Shown: in pieces, positions 1 to 8,689 of the stretch
Layout: every line of letters starts with the position of its first letter
Position numbering within the stretch: the first letter of the stretch is position 1
Program-made: the position numbers and the translations under genes
Notes under the pieces: generated by a model
Told to the model about the DNA's origin: nothing
Database searches by the model: none
The model's input: the letters and a program-made list of their open reading frames with translations, nothing else
NCBI RefSeq assembly: GCF_042654985.1
Contig: NZ_JBHSMT010000012.1
Location: 124,001 to 188,000, forward strand
Direction: 5' to 3'
Length of the DNA stretch: 64,000 nt
Source: Paraherbaspirillum soli
GTDB lineage: Bacteria > Pseudomonadota > Gammaproteobacteria > Burkholderiales > Burkholderiaceae_D

Positions 1-1031
1 AGGGCGCCGGCGATCAGGACATCGTTCCCTTGCTGACCGGCGATTTGCACCGGCACTTGCCGCACGGCGCCATGCTCGACCACCCACACTACGCTGTGAT
101 CCTGGACCCGCAATAGCGCGGTGAGCGGGACCTTGATCGCGTTGTCGCTGGTTTTGCTGGCGAACGCGGCATACGCGGTCATGCCAAGTTTGACATTGGG
201 CGCATCGTCGGGAATCGCAATCTTGATGCTATAGGTACGAGTGACAGGATCGGCAATCGGCGACACCTCGCGCACCGTGCCATGAATCACCTGTTGCGGA
301 TCGGCCCATAAGCGCACGCGCACATCGGTGCTGCGACGTAATGCATCAACCTGGTTTTCCGGCGCACCGACCACCACTTGCTTGGCGCCCTGGCGCGCCA
401 CATTGACCACCGGCGTGCCGGCAGCGACCACCTGCCCGGCTTCGGCATGAATCCCGGTCACCACGCCATCCACATCCGATGCCAGCGTGGCATAAGCGGT
501 TTGATTGAGCTGCCCCTTGAAAGCCGCCTGGGCTTGATCGTAAGTCGATTGGGCCGCCTTGAACGCGGTGTCCTTGGCCTCCAACACTGCCTGGCTGACG
601 AAATTCTTGTCGCGCAATTCCTGATAGCGCTTCAAATCGGCTTGCGCCAGATCCCGATTGCTTGCCGCAGACTTCACCGCCGCCACGGCCTGCGCCTGCG
701 ACAATTGCAAATCTTGCGGGTCGAGCCGCATCAACACCTGACCGCGCTTGACAGTGCTGCCGACCTCGACCTGGCGGGCGATAATCTTGCCGCCGACCCG
801 GAATCCGAGCTGCGACTCATAGCGCGCCTGGACTTCCCCAGGAAATTCCGATATGACGTCGGCATTCGCCGGCGTCAGCACTATCACTCTTACCGGCCGG
901 ATGTCTTCTGCCTTTTCGGCCGGCTTGGAACAGGCTGTTAGCGCAACCAACAGGCAGGCGGCAAACAATTTGGCAGTACGCGCGGCAACTTCTGGCAGTG
1001 CTGCTTGACGCGGATTTATCGGGGTCAACAC
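1..1031 (-). CDS. RND efflux periplasmic adaptor (MFP/HlyD-like lipoprotein), 3' end cut off by window
   Basis: Reads leftward from a GTG at 1031 and is still open at the window edge, about 343 codons in, so the C-terminus is missing. An AAAGGA ribosome site sits about 6-8 bases upstream of the GTG. Residues 30-34 form a lipobox (ALTAC), so the mature protein should be an inner-membrane-anchored periplasmic lipoprotein. After this come the biotinyl/lipoyl-like half-motif (GFRVGGKI, then VLMRLDP), an alpha-helical hairpin rich in Ala, Gln and Leu, and the second half-motif (DGVVTGI, AEAGQVV). That order is typical of the adaptors that link an RND pump to an outer-membrane channel. The pump gene should lie to the left, outside the window. 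The substrate cannot be inferred. Confidence 0.88.
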   Translation of the reverse strand, partial: MLTPINPRQAALPEVAARTAKLFAACLLVALTACSKPAEKAEDIRPVRVIVLTPANADVISEFPGEVQARYESQLGFRVGGKIIARQVEVGSTVKRGQVLMRLDPQDLQLSQAQAVAAVKSAASNRDLAQADLKRYQELRDKNFVSQAVLEAKDTAFKAAQSTYDQAQAAFKGQLNQTAYATLASDVDGVVTGIHAEAGQVVAAGTPVVNVARQGAKQVVVGAPENQVDALRRSTDVRVRLWADPQQVIHGTVREVSPIADPVTRTYSIKIAIPDDAPNVKLGMTAYAAFASKTSDNAIKVPLTALLRVQDHSVVWVVEHGAVRQVPVQIAGQQGNDVLIAGA

Positions 1032-1278
1032 GGTTTTTCCTTTACTATTCGGGGCTGAAAATGCGCCTGCGATTGACTGCCGCTGCTTGAGCAGGCCATC
1101 GCGGCACTGCGATGCGAGCGTGCCGGCAAGTTCATAAACAGCTTTAAGTCCAGCTTTTAAGTCGGCAATTATAGTTGCCCGTGATCATGATTGACCACGG
1201 CTATTTGGTAACCGATCAGGCAAACAGCAACAGTCCAATTTCTTTTTTCCAAACAACAACACACTGTTTACGCGCTAA

Positions 1279-2097
1279 ATGTCTGTCAATCATTACGAAA
1301 ATTTCCCGGTGGCGTCGCTGCTGCTGCCAGCGCCTCTGCGCCCTGCAGTACGGGCAATATACGCCTTCGCGCGCAGCGCCGACGATATCGCCGATGAAGG
1401 TGATGCCACGCCCGAAGATCGCTTGCGCGCGTTGCGCGCCTATGAAGCGGCACTGGACCTGATCGAACAAGGCCAACCGGCTGAAAGCGCGTTGTTCCAG
1501 ACACTGGAACAAACCATCGCCAGCCATCGGCTGCCGCTGACACCGTTTCGCGACTTGCTGTCGGCATTCAAGCAGGATGTCGTGACCACCCGTTACACCC
1601 AGTTTGGCGATTTGCTGGATTATTGCCGGCGCTCGGCCAATCCGGTCGGCTGCCTGATGCTGCATTTATATGGCGAGGCGACCACATTGAATTTGCGCGA
1701 TTCGGATGCGATCTGCTCGGCATTGCAGTTAATAAACTTCTGGCAGGATGTCGCGATCGACTGGCCCAAGGCGCGGATTTACCTGCCGCTGGAAGACCTG
1801 CAACGCTTCGGCGTGACCCAGGCCCACATTGCCGAAGGCATCGTCGATCATGCCTGGCGCCGATTGATGCAGTTCGAGGTGCAGCGTGCGCGCACCATGA
1901 TGACCGGCGCCAAGCCGCTGGCGCTGCGGCTGCCGGGCCGGATCGGCTGGGAACTGCGCCTGGTGATACAAGGCGGATTGCGCATCCTGGAGCGGCTGGA
2001 AGCGGTCGATTACGACGTGTTCCGTCATCGGCCAAAACTCAATAAAGCCGATTGGATACTGCTGGCATGGCGTGCCGTGCGCATGGGGCACGCCTAA
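1279..2097 (+). CDS. hpnC: Hydroxysqualene synthase HpnC
   Basis: 272-residue squalene/phytoene synthase family protein. In the established HpnCDE route HpnC converts presqualene diphosphate to hydroxysqualene. The first aspartate-rich motif is clear (SADDIADEGD, near residue 35), and a second region near residue 145 (LINFWQDVAIDW) carries the NxxxD-type motif that binds the diphosphate through magnesium. Length is normal for HpnC. It leads a run of three co-directional genes with hpnD and hpnE, which fixes its identity better than sequence alone, because HpnC and HpnD are homologous. The ATG has no strong ribosome site, but the protein begins with the usual HpnC start (MSVNHYENFPVAS). The intergenic stretch shared with the leftward adaptor gene presumably holds divergent promoters. 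Confidence 0.92.
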   Translation: MSVNHYENFPVASLLLPAPLRPAVRAIYAFARSADDIADEGDATPEDRLRALRAYEAALDLIEQGQPAESALFQTLEQTIASHRLPLTPFRDLLSAFKQDVVTTRYTQFGDLLDYCRRSANPVGCLMLHLYGEATTLNLRDSDAICSALQLINFWQDVAIDWPKARIYLPLEDLQRFGVTQAHIAEGIVDHAWRRLMQFEVQRARTMMTGAKPLALRLPGRIGWELRLVIQGGLRILERLEAVDYDVFRHRPKLNKADWILLAWRAVRMGHA

Positions 2098-2188
2098 GAT
2101 CTGCAACAGCCGGCGGATGAGCGCAGGGTTATCCGTCATGTGACGCTCAACATGCGACGATTGCGACCGGCATTGCAACCGGCATTGC

Positions 2189-2214
2189 GGCGGAAGGCGC
2201 TACGCTTTTCCGCC
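2189..2214. repeat. Short palindrome between hpnC and hpnD (REP-like)
   Basis: Two inverted 7-base arms, GGCGGAA and TTCCGCC, flank a 12-base GC-rich centre. There is no downstream T-run, so it is not an obvious intrinsic terminator. It resembles the small REP-type palindromes of proteobacterial intergenic regions. The hpnC-hpnD gap is unusually long (about 270 bp) for genes of one pathway, so this may be an inserted element. Confidence 0.45.
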
Positions 2215-2370
2215 CTACTATCCATGACAAAAAGGTGCTGCGTAGGCTCTAAAAGATGACTCTGTAAAAAGTTATTCTTTCAGTCATCCGTTTTTACGTA
2301 TACTCCCGGGCAAGCCGAATTCAGCAATGCGCGGCGGTTGCCCTTGTCATTTTTATCAGCCTTTATATCC

Positions 2371-3204
2371 ATGTCCCCCGACGATTACTGTCAGCAAAAA
2401 GCCGCTCAGAGCGGTTCCAGTTTTTATTACAGCTTCCTGTTTTTGCCGCAGGAACGTCGCCGCGCCATCACCGCGCTCTATGCGTTCTGCCGTGAAGTCG
2501 ACGACACCGTCGACGAATGCACGGATGCCAGCGTAGCCCGCAACAAATTGATGTGGTGGCGCAAGGAAATCGCCGCCATGTTGGCCGGCAATCCATCCCA
2601 TCCAGTGACGCAGGCGTTACAACCGCATTTGCAGCCTTACGGACTCGACGGCAAGCACCTGCAAGCCATCATCGACGGCATGGAGATGGATCTGGACCAG
2701 ACCCGTTATCTCGACTTCCCTGGCCTGAAGCGATATTGCTGGCATGTCGCCAGCGTCGTCGGCATCTTATCGGCCAGCATCTTTGGCGTCAGCCAGCCGC
2801 AGACTCTCGAATTCGCCGAAAAACTCGGCCTGGCGTTTCAATTGACCAACATCATTCGCGACGTCGGCGAAGATGGCCGCAAGGGCCGGATTTACCTGCC
2901 GGTCAACGAATTGCAGCAGTTCAATGTCACCGCCGCCGACATCCTGAACGCCCGCCACACTGACAACTTTGTCAGCCTGATGCGGTTCCAGGTAGCGCGC
3001 GCGCAGCAAGCCTACGACGAGGCATTTGCCTTGCTGCCGAAGGAAGATCGACGTGCGCAGCGTCCCGGCCTGATGATGGCCGCCATCTATCGCGCGCTGC
3101 TGACCGAAATCGAGCGCGACGGCTTTCACGTGCTGAATCAACGCATATCGCTGACGCCGATCCGTAAATTGTGGCTGGCATGGAAAACCTATGTGCGCGG
3201 TTGA
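2371..3204 (+). CDS. hpnD: Presqualene diphosphate synthase HpnD
   Basis: 277 residues from the ATG at 2371. An in-frame ATG 33 bases upstream would add 11 hydrophobic residues (MPLSFLSAFIS) that are not typical of the family, so the later start is preferred although neither has a strong ribosome site. HpnD condenses two farnesyl diphosphates to presqualene diphosphate. Both aspartate-rich motifs are present: CREVDDTVDE near residue 42 and NIIRDVGED near residue 160. The region between, with MEMDLDQTRY and the YCWHVASVVG segment, is typical of the trans-isoprenyl head-to-head synthase fold. It is followed 24 bases later by hpnE. Cytosolic or membrane-associated. Confidence 0.92.
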   Translation: MSPDDYCQQKAAQSGSSFYYSFLFLPQERRRAITALYAFCREVDDTVDECTDASVARNKLMWWRKEIAAMLAGNPSHPVTQALQPHLQPYGLDGKHLQAIIDGMEMDLDQTRYLDFPGLKRYCWHVASVVGILSASIFGVSQPQTLEFAEKLGLAFQLTNIIRDVGEDGRKGRIYLPVNELQQFNVTAADILNARHTDNFVSLMRFQVARAQQAYDEAFALLPKEDRRAQRPGLMMAAIYRALLTEIERDGFHVLNQRISLTPIRKLWLAWKTYVRG

Positions 3205-3228
3205 ACCGGCACGCTCAACCATGCTGAA

Positions 3229-4584
3229 ATGACTGTCTCCGCAAAAAATATCGCCGTTATCGGCGCTGGCTGGGCCGGCTGTGCGGCAGCGGTCGAACTG
3301 GCGCGCGCCGGCCGCCAGGTCACCTTGTTCGAGGCCGGCCGTTACCTCGGCGGGCGGGCGCGCCGGGTCGAGATCAACGGCAGCACGCTGGATAACGGCC
3401 AGCACATTTTGCTCGGCGCTTACCGCCAAAGCCTGCAATTGATGCGCACGGTCGGCATCGATCCGTCCGCCGCGACGCTACGCTTGCCGTTGCAGATGTG
3501 CTACCCGGCCGATAGCGGCGGCATGACCTTCGCCGCGCCGCGCCTGCCGGCTCCGCTGCATTTGTTGCTGGCGCTGTGCCGTGCGCGCGGGCTCAAGCGC
3601 GACGACAAGCTGGCGCTGGCGCGCTTCTCTTCCGCTGCGCGCTGGATGGGCTGGCAATTGAACGACGATTGCAGCGTCAGCACTTTGCTGGAACGCTTCA
3701 ACCAGACCGAACGCCTGATCCAGCTGATGTGGCGGCCATTGTGCATCGCCGCGCTAAATACGCCGCCGGAACAGGCTTCGGCCCAGGTTTTCCTGGCTGT
3801 GCTGCGCGACAGCCTGGGTGCGCGCCGCAGCGCTTCCGACATGCTGCTGCCGCGCGTCAACCTGAGCGGCCTGTTTCCAGAGCGCGCTGCCGCTTTTATC
3901 GAACAACGCGGCGGCAGCGTCCGGCACGGCTGCCACGTCAGGCAACTGCGCGAGTACCCGAATCGCCACGATCGCCGGTGGAAGCTTGCGGGAAATGGAT
4001 TCAGCGAAGAGTTCGATGCAGTCGTGATCGCCACGCCGCCCGACATGGCAGCCAATTTGCTGAGCGGCCTGATAGCGCCGGCACTGACTTCCGTATTGCG
4101 CGGTTTCAGTTATGAACCGATCACCACCTGCTACTTGCAATATGCCGCCGACACGCGGCTCGAACGGCCGTTCTTCGCATTGGTAGACCGTCCGGGCAGC
4201 ACCTCGAATAGCGCCGCCTGGGGTCAATTCGTATTCGATCGCGGCCAGCTCGATCCGGCTCAGGCTGGCTTGCTGGCCGTGGTGATCAGCACCTCGTCCG
4301 CCGCCATCGAAGCCGGCCGCGACATGCTGGGACAAGCGGTTGCGGCACAACTGGCCGAGGTCTTCCGCCAACCGCAACTGGCGCATCCAGACTGGATCAA
4401 GGTCATTTCAGAGAAACGGGCAACCTTCGCCTGCACCCCGGGCCTGATCCGCCCAGCCAACCGCGTACCCGAGTTGGACGGTGTGATGCTGGCCGGCGAT
4501 TACACCGTCAGCGACTATCCGGCAACGTTGGAGGCTGCGGTGCGCAGCGGCATGCTGGCGGCGCAGGAATTGCTTGGCAGCTGA
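3229..4584 (+). CDS. hpnE: Hydroxysqualene dehydroxylase HpnE
   Basis: 451-residue FAD-dependent amine-oxidase-family protein. An N-terminal Rossmann dinucleotide motif (VIGAGWAGCAAA, near residue 10) is followed by the acidic end of the second strand (LFEAG) and GGRARR, which together bind FAD. The C-terminal flavin-contact region (VMLAGDYTVSDYPATLEAAV) is also intact. HpnE reductively removes the hydroxyl of hydroxysqualene to give squalene, the substrate for the hopene cyclase, which is not in this window. It closes the hpnC-hpnD-hpnE set and converges on the DUF1059 gene with only 12 bases between stops. Confidence 0.92.
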   Translation: MTVSAKNIAVIGAGWAGCAAAVELARAGRQVTLFEAGRYLGGRARRVEINGSTLDNGQHILLGAYRQSLQLMRTVGIDPSAATLRLPLQMCYPADSGGMTFAAPRLPAPLHLLLALCRARGLKRDDKLALARFSSAARWMGWQLNDDCSVSTLLERFNQTERLIQLMWRPLCIAALNTPPEQASAQVFLAVLRDSLGARRSASDMLLPRVNLSGLFPERAAAFIEQRGGSVRHGCHVRQLREYPNRHDRRWKLAGNGFSEEFDAVVIATPPDMAANLLSGLIAPALTSVLRGFSYEPITTCYLQYAADTRLERPFFALVDRPGSTSNSAAWGQFVFDRGQLDPAQAGLLAVVISTSSAAIEAGRDMLGQAVAAQLAEVFRQPQLAHPDWIKVISEKRATFACTPGLIRPANRVPELDGVMLAGDYTVSDYPATLEAAVRSGMLAAQELLGS

Positions 4585-4596
4585 ACCGGCGCCAGC

Positions 4597-4818
4597 TCAG
4601 GTGATCGGCGGTGTACTTTCTTTTTTCAATGGCGGCGTGCCCTCCTTGAACAACTGGCCAAGCTGTTTGCGCAAGTCCGGCGTGTCTTCATGGTGATGCA
4701 CGCTGACCGCATGCTGGACTGCCGCCTCCAGCAGTTCGCTATCGGTATCTGCGCTGATCGCCACCGAGCAGTTCATGTCGCTCGGATATTCGCGGCAGTC
4801 GATGTATTTGCGTGGCAT
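4597..4818 (-). CDS. DUF1059 domain-containing small protein
   Basis: 73 residues from an ATG at 4818 with a good AGGAG site eight bases upstream. A longer open frame exists upstream but has no such site and no recognisable sequence. The protein begins MPRKYIDCREYPSDMNCSV with two cysteines near positions 8 and 17, then a region rich in His and Glu (AVSVHHHEDTPDLRKQL). This matches the small DUF1059 family, whose biochemical role is unknown. The tail is rich in Lys, Pro and Thr. It is divergent from the lactate dehydrogenase gene, with about 260 bases of shared upstream sequence. Confidence 0.8.
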   Translation of the reverse strand: MPRKYIDCREYPSDMNCSVAISADTDSELLEAAVQHAVSVHHHEDTPDLRKQLGQLFKEGTPPLKKESTPPIT

Positions 4819-5079
4819 GGTAGCTCCTGAATAGATGTCATTAGGTTGCACTGAAACGCCAATCCGTCGCTGCTTCAGCGGGTTCGCTCCAGAATTCAAG
4901 CATAGGTTTACAGGGATGGATGTCAAAGACGATTTGGACCTGATCCGAGATGCCTGATGCCAAACGGCAATCGACTTTCCCCCATGGCTACTATTTTTTC
5001 CTCTACGATAGAGGGCTGGCCTAAGCCATGGCAGCAAACTCATTTCCAATAGCCAAAATCAGATTCACGGAGAACCCAC

Positions 5080-6225
5080 ATGCCCGTCATTACCTGCGTC
5101 GAAGATCTGCGCATACTTGCCCAGAAGCGGGTGCCGAAAGCGTTTTACGATTACGCCGACAGTGGTTCTTATACCGAATGCACCTACCGCGCCAACAGCA
5201 GCGATCTGGCGGCGCTGAAATTGCGCCAGCGGGTAGCCATCAACGTCGATCAACGCAACATCGCTACCCAGATGATCGGGCAAGACGTGACGATGCCGGT
5301 GGCAATTGCCCCGACCGGCCTGACCGGCATGCAATGGGCCAACGGCGAAATGCTAGGTGCGATCGCCGCCGAAAAATTCGGTATCCCCTTCACCCTGTCG
5401 ACCATGAGCATTTGTTCGATCGAAGACGTTGCCAGCGTGACCACCAAGCCATTCTGGTTTCAGTTGTACGTGATGCGCGATCGCGGCTTCGTCAGATCGC
5501 TGATCGAGCGCGCCAAGGCGGCCAAGTGTTCGGCGCTGGTACTGACGCTGGACCTGCAAATTCTCGGCCAGCGCCACAAGGATTTGAAAAACGGCATGTC
5601 GGTGCCGCCCAAACTGACGCTGGCCAATGTGCTGGACCTGGCCACCAAACCCGGCTGGGTCTTGCGCGCGCTCGGTGCCCGCAAGACGTTCGGCAACCTG
5701 GCCGGCCACGTCAAGGGCGGCTCCGGCATCCTGACGCTCAGTCAGTGGACCGCGAGCCAGTTCGACCCGACCTTGTGTTGGGACGACATTGCCTGGATCA
5801 AGGAGCAATGGGGCGGCAAGCTGATTCTGAAAGGGATCCTGGATGTCGAAGACGCCAGGATTGCCGCCACCACCGGCGCCGATGCGATCGTCGTCAGCAA
5901 CCACGGCGGGCGCCAATTGGACGGTGCGGTATCGTCGATTTCGGCGCTGCCGGCGATTGTCGATGCGGTAGGCGATCGGATTGAAGTCTGGTTCGACGGC
6001 GGCATTCGCAGCGGCCAGGACGTGTTGAAAGCCGTCGCCCTCGGCGCCAAAGGCACCATGATCGGCCGCGCCTTTCTGTATAGCCTGGGTGCGATGGGCG
6101 AAGCTGGGGTCACCAAGATGCTGGAGATTCTGAGGCAGGAACTGGATGTCAGCATGGCGCTGACCGGGACCAGGGATATTCGGGATGTAGGACAGCAGGT
6201 TTTATCCAATTACCCGGCTCCGTGA
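5080..6225 (+). CDS. lldD: FMN-dependent alpha-hydroxy-acid oxidase, L-lactate dehydrogenase type
   Basis: 381 residues, the usual length for LldD. It belongs to the FMN-dependent alpha-hydroxy-acid dehydrogenase family, which oxidises L-lactate (or a related 2-hydroxy acid) to the keto acid and passes electrons to the quinone pool at the inner membrane. Visible family features are the N-terminal AFYDYADSGS segment, the FMN-binding PVAIAPTGLTG region, the substrate/FMN tyrosine in FQLYVMRD, the catalytic histidine in VSNHGGRQLDG, and the phosphate-binding glycine/Arg stretches (FDGGIRSGQD, GRAFLYSLG). A suitable ribosome site (CGGAG) lies upstream. The gene is transcribed alone, so the preferred substrate could be another 2-hydroxy acid. 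Confidence 0.85.
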   Translation: MPVITCVEDLRILAQKRVPKAFYDYADSGSYTECTYRANSSDLAALKLRQRVAINVDQRNIATQMIGQDVTMPVAIAPTGLTGMQWANGEMLGAIAAEKFGIPFTLSTMSICSIEDVASVTTKPFWFQLYVMRDRGFVRSLIERAKAAKCSALVLTLDLQILGQRHKDLKNGMSVPPKLTLANVLDLATKPGWVLRALGARKTFGNLAGHVKGGSGILTLSQWTASQFDPTLCWDDIAWIKEQWGGKLILKGILDVEDARIAATTGADAIVVSNHGGRQLDGAVSSISALPAIVDAVGDRIEVWFDGGIRSGQDVLKAVALGAKGTMIGRAFLYSLGAMGEAGVTKMLEILRQELDVSMALTGTRDIRDVGQQVLSNYPAP

Positions 6226-6268
6226 CTGCCTTCTTTTATTCCAATTGATACGCCGCTTCTAACTAGTT

Positions 6269-6316
6269 GGGGACAGAGTAATTCGTCGCGCTACGGCGAC
6301 TCTTAAACTCTGTCCC
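6269..6316. repeat. Inverted repeat between convergent lldD and ankyrin genes
   Basis: Arms GGGACAGAGT and ACTCTGTCCC enclose a second inner inverted repeat (GTCGC / GGCGAC). It sits in the gap between two convergent genes. Without a clear T-run it may act as a weak bidirectional terminator, or it may be a REP-type element of the kind moved by RAYT transposases. Confidence 0.5.
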
Positions 6317-6349
6317 GCAATTGTTGTGGCTTCTCTGTCCTGCAAATAT

Positions 6350-7036
6350 TTACAATTTTCCCGCCTTCTTCAACCGATACGTCAAGCCATCGACAATATC
6401 CTGATGATCGAATTTCCTGGCCAGATCAATCGCCGTCATGCCGACATCGTTTTTCAAAGTCGCGTCGGCGCCGGCATCCAGCAGCAGCTTGACCGTCAGG
6501 ATTTTCCCGGCGCGGGCCGCCATCATGATCGGCGTTGTATGGTTGGGCGAGCCGGCATCGATATAGGCGGAGGCGTCCAGCAACATCTGGACGATCTCGT
6601 CGTTGCCTACCGCAGCGGCATAATGCAGCGCGGTCCAGCCGGTGTTGTTGGGTTCTGCCTCCTTATCCAGCAAAGCCTTGACCGCGGCCACCTTGCCTTT
6701 ATATGAGGCAATCATCAGAGCGGTATCGCCGTTGCGGGCACGCGCATTGAGGTCGATGCCGCGGGCGTTCAGTAGCACCGCAAAGACCTTCTTCGAGTCC
6801 TCCTGCAAGGCCAGCATCAATCCGCTCTCGCCGCGCTGGGGCTCGACCAGATTAGGATCGACGCCATGCGCCAACAGCGCCTGCATGCCGCGCTCGTCAT
6901 CCATTTTGACCGCCTTGAAATAATCATCGGTCTTATTCGCCTTGCTTGACAGTGGCAAACAGCCAAATACAAGCACCAATACCAGCACCATACGAAAGAA
7001 AGCCGAAGTTCGACTATGACTCTGCGGATTAAACAT
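6350..7036 (-). CDS. Exported ankyrin-repeat protein
   Basis: 228 residues. The N-terminus has a basic stretch and a hydrophobic core (MVLVLVLVFGCLPLSS), so it is probably exported; the cysteine in this region could also be read as a lipobox, which I cannot settle. The rest is about five ankyrin repeats, recognisable by the GDTALMIASYKG, GWTALHYAAAVGN and TTPIMMAARAGK segments and the paired LLLDAGAD endings. Ankyrin stacks bind other proteins; no catalytic motif is seen. Its start overlaps the end of tatD by eight bases, so the two are probably co-transcribed and translationally coupled. Confidence 0.85.
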   Translation of the reverse strand: MFNPQSHSRTSAFFRMVLVLVLVFGCLPLSSKANKTDDYFKAVKMDDERGMQALLAHGVDPNLVEPQRGESGLMLALQEDSKKVFAVLLNARGIDLNARARNGDTALMIASYKGKVAAVKALLDKEAEPNNTGWTALHYAAAVGNDEIVQMLLDASAYIDAGSPNHTTPIMMAARAGKILTVKLLLDAGADATLKNDVGMTAIDLARKFDHQDIVDGLTYRLKKAGKL

Positions 7037-7823
7037 GCGCTTGGTCCTTTGTTAGCTTGAACAATTTGAAAAAATTATCTGTCGTCTGTTGCGCCACCTG
7101 GGCTGCCGGCACCTGTTTCAGGTTGGCCAGAAACTCGCCGACGTGCATGACCCATCCCGGCTCGTTCATTTTCCCACGGTGCGGCACCGGCGCCAGGTAG
7201 GGCGAATCGGTCTCGATCAAGGTGCTTTCCAGCGGCACCGCCAGCGCCACCGCCTGCAACTCCTTGGCGCTCTTGAAAGTCACGATGCCGGAAAACGAAA
7301 TATAAAACCCCATCGCGATGGCTGCCTCGGCCACTTCCAGCGATTCGGTAAAGCAGTGCATCACGCCGCCAGCGCCGCCGGCGTCGGTACCGGCGCCCTC
7401 TTCCTGCATGATGCGGATGGTGTCGGCGGACGCGGCGCGGGTGTGAATGATCAACGGTTTGCCGGTTGCGCGGGAAGCACGAATGTGACGGCGGAAGCGT
7501 TCACGCTGCCATTCCAGATCGCCTTGCAAGCGGAAATAGTCGAGTCCGGTTTCGCCGATGGCGATAATTTTCGGATGATCGGACAGCCGGATCAAATCAT
7601 CCACGCTGGGTTCGGGTGTGTCCTCGTAATCGGGATGAACGCCGACCGATGCATAGATATTCGGATAGTTTTTTGCCAGTTCCAGCACTTGCGGAAAATC
7701 GGGCAAATCGACCGATACGCAAAGTGCATGGGTGACGTGATTTTGCGCCATCCTGGCGAGAATTTCCGGAAGCCTGGCGGACAGTTCGGGGAAATTTATA
7801 TGGCAGTGGGAATCGATATACAT
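7029..7823 (-). CDS. tatD: TatD-family metal-dependent DNase
   Basis: 264-residue TIM-barrel hydrolase of the TatD family. The metal-binding HxH near the N-terminus (DSHCH) is intact. Other family signatures are GVHPDY, IGETGLDY, PLIIHTR and the C-terminal ETDSPYLAP with the catalytic aspartate. These proteins act as metal-dependent 3'-5' exonucleases or deoxyribonucleases. The protein starts exactly at the usual family position (MYIDSHCH), yet there is no ribosome site; see the promoter entry just upstream. It overlaps the ankyrin gene downstream. Confidence 0.9.
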   Translation of the reverse strand: MYIDSHCHINFPELSARLPEILARMAQNHVTHALCVSVDLPDFPQVLELAKNYPNIYASVGVHPDYEDTPEPSVDDLIRLSDHPKIIAIGETGLDYFRLQGDLEWQRERFRRHIRASRATGKPLIIHTRAASADTIRIMQEEGAGTDAGGAGGVMHCFTESLEVAEAAIAMGFYISFSGIVTFKSAKELQAVALAVPLESTLIETDSPYLAPVPHRGKMNEPGWVMHVGEFLANLKQVPAAQVAQQTTDNFFKLFKLTKDQAHV

Positions 7824-7830
7824 GGGGGCG

Positions 7831-7836
7831 ATTATA
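7831..7836 (-). promoter_or_regulatory. Candidate -10 box placing the tatD start at the ATG (leaderless)
   Basis: On the leftward strand a perfect TATAAT ends seven bases before the tatD ATG, so transcription would start at or next to the start codon. No Shine-Dalgarno sequence is present. A terminator for rph lies just upstream, so tatD needs its own promoter. The -35 region is weak (TTCGTG-like, about 18 bases away). Confidence 0.45.
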
Positions 7837-7872
7837 TAGGCTGCAGACGGCGCTCACGAAGTAAGCGGCGTT

Positions 7873-7922
7873 AAAAAGGGGCGGAGTTTTTTCGCATTGC
7901 AACTGCGAAAAGACTCCGCCCC
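7873..7922 (-). terminator. Strong intrinsic terminator after rph
   Basis: Arms GGGGCGGAGT and ACTCCGCCCC (7878-7922) extend inward through a TTTTCGCA/TGCGAAAA pair to a short loop. Read leftward the hairpin is followed by TTTTT. It ends the kinase-phosphatase-rph run before tatD. Confidence 0.85.
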
Positions 7923-7948
7923 ATTCAATTTCTCAACGACAAACCTAT

Positions 7949-8683
7949 TTATGCAGACAAGCCAAGAACCTGTCGCTGCAACAGGATAAGATCGCTAATC
8001 CCGACTTGCGCCAGATCCAGCAAGCTATTCAAGGTCGGACGGTCGAAGGCGACGCCTTCGGCGGTTCCCTGCACCTCAATAAAGTGACCGGCATCGGTCA
8101 TGACGACGTTCATGTCGGTATCGCAGCCGGAGTCCTCCACATAATCCAGGTCCAGCACCGGTGTTCCTTGATAGACGCCGACCGAGATCGCGGCGACAAA
8201 ATGCTTGAGCGGCATCGCGGCAATCGCCTTGCTTTCCACCAGTCCCGAAAAAGCATCGTAGGCGGCGACCATGGCCCCGGTAATCGACGCGGTGCGCGTG
8301 CCGCCATCAGCCTGGATTACATCGCAATCGAGATGCAAGGTGCGCTCGCCGAATGCCTGCAAATCGAAGGCGGCGCGCAACGAGCGGCCGATCAGGCGCT
8401 GGATTTCCTGCGTGCGGCCGGATTGCTTGCCTCTGGCTGCTTCGCGATCCATGCGGGTATTGGTGGAGCGCGGCAGCATGCCGTACTCGGCCGTCAACCA
8501 GCCCTGGCCTTTGCCTTTCAAAAAACCGGGGACTTTTTCTTCCAGGCTGGCGGTACAGATCACTTTGGTGTCGCCGAATTCGACCAGCACCGAACCCTCG
8601 GCGTGCTTGGTGTAATTACGGGTCAGGCGCACGTCGCGCAAGGCATCGGCGGCGCGTCCGCTGGGGCGGGTAATGGACGACAT
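7949..8683 (-). CDS. rph: Ribonuclease PH
   Basis: 244 residues, standard length. RNase PH is a phosphorolytic 3'-5' exoribonuclease that trims the 3' ends of tRNA precursors. Family segments are clear: RPSGRAADALR at the N-terminus, GKGQGWLTAEYGMLPRST, the phosphate-binding arginines in QEIQRLIGRSLRA, and DCDVIQADGGTRTASI. The C-terminal acidic metal-site region (LDLDYVEDSGCDTDMNVV) is intact. A good ribosome site (AAGGAATAA) overlaps the end of the upstream phosphatase gene, with six bases between the genes, so the two are coupled. Followed by a strong terminator. Confidence 0.95.
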   Translation of the reverse strand: MSSITRPSGRAADALRDVRLTRNYTKHAEGSVLVEFGDTKVICTASLEEKVPGFLKGKGQGWLTAEYGMLPRSTNTRMDREAARGKQSGRTQEIQRLIGRSLRAAFDLQAFGERTLHLDCDVIQADGGTRTASITGAMVAAYDAFSGLVESKAIAAMPLKHFVAAISVGVYQGTPVLDLDYVEDSGCDTDMNVVMTDAGHFIEVQGTAEGVAFDRPTLNSLLDLAQVGISDLILLQRQVLGLSA

Positions 8684-8689
8684 GAGAAT

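Noticed and set aside
378..941. 187-codon open frame on the + strand at the left edge
   Set aside because: Lies opposite the RND adaptor, whose lipobox and hairpin motifs are clear on the other strand.
5028..5984. 318-codon open frame overlapping lldD in another frame
   Set aside because: Arg-rich out-of-frame translation of the lactate dehydrogenase gene.
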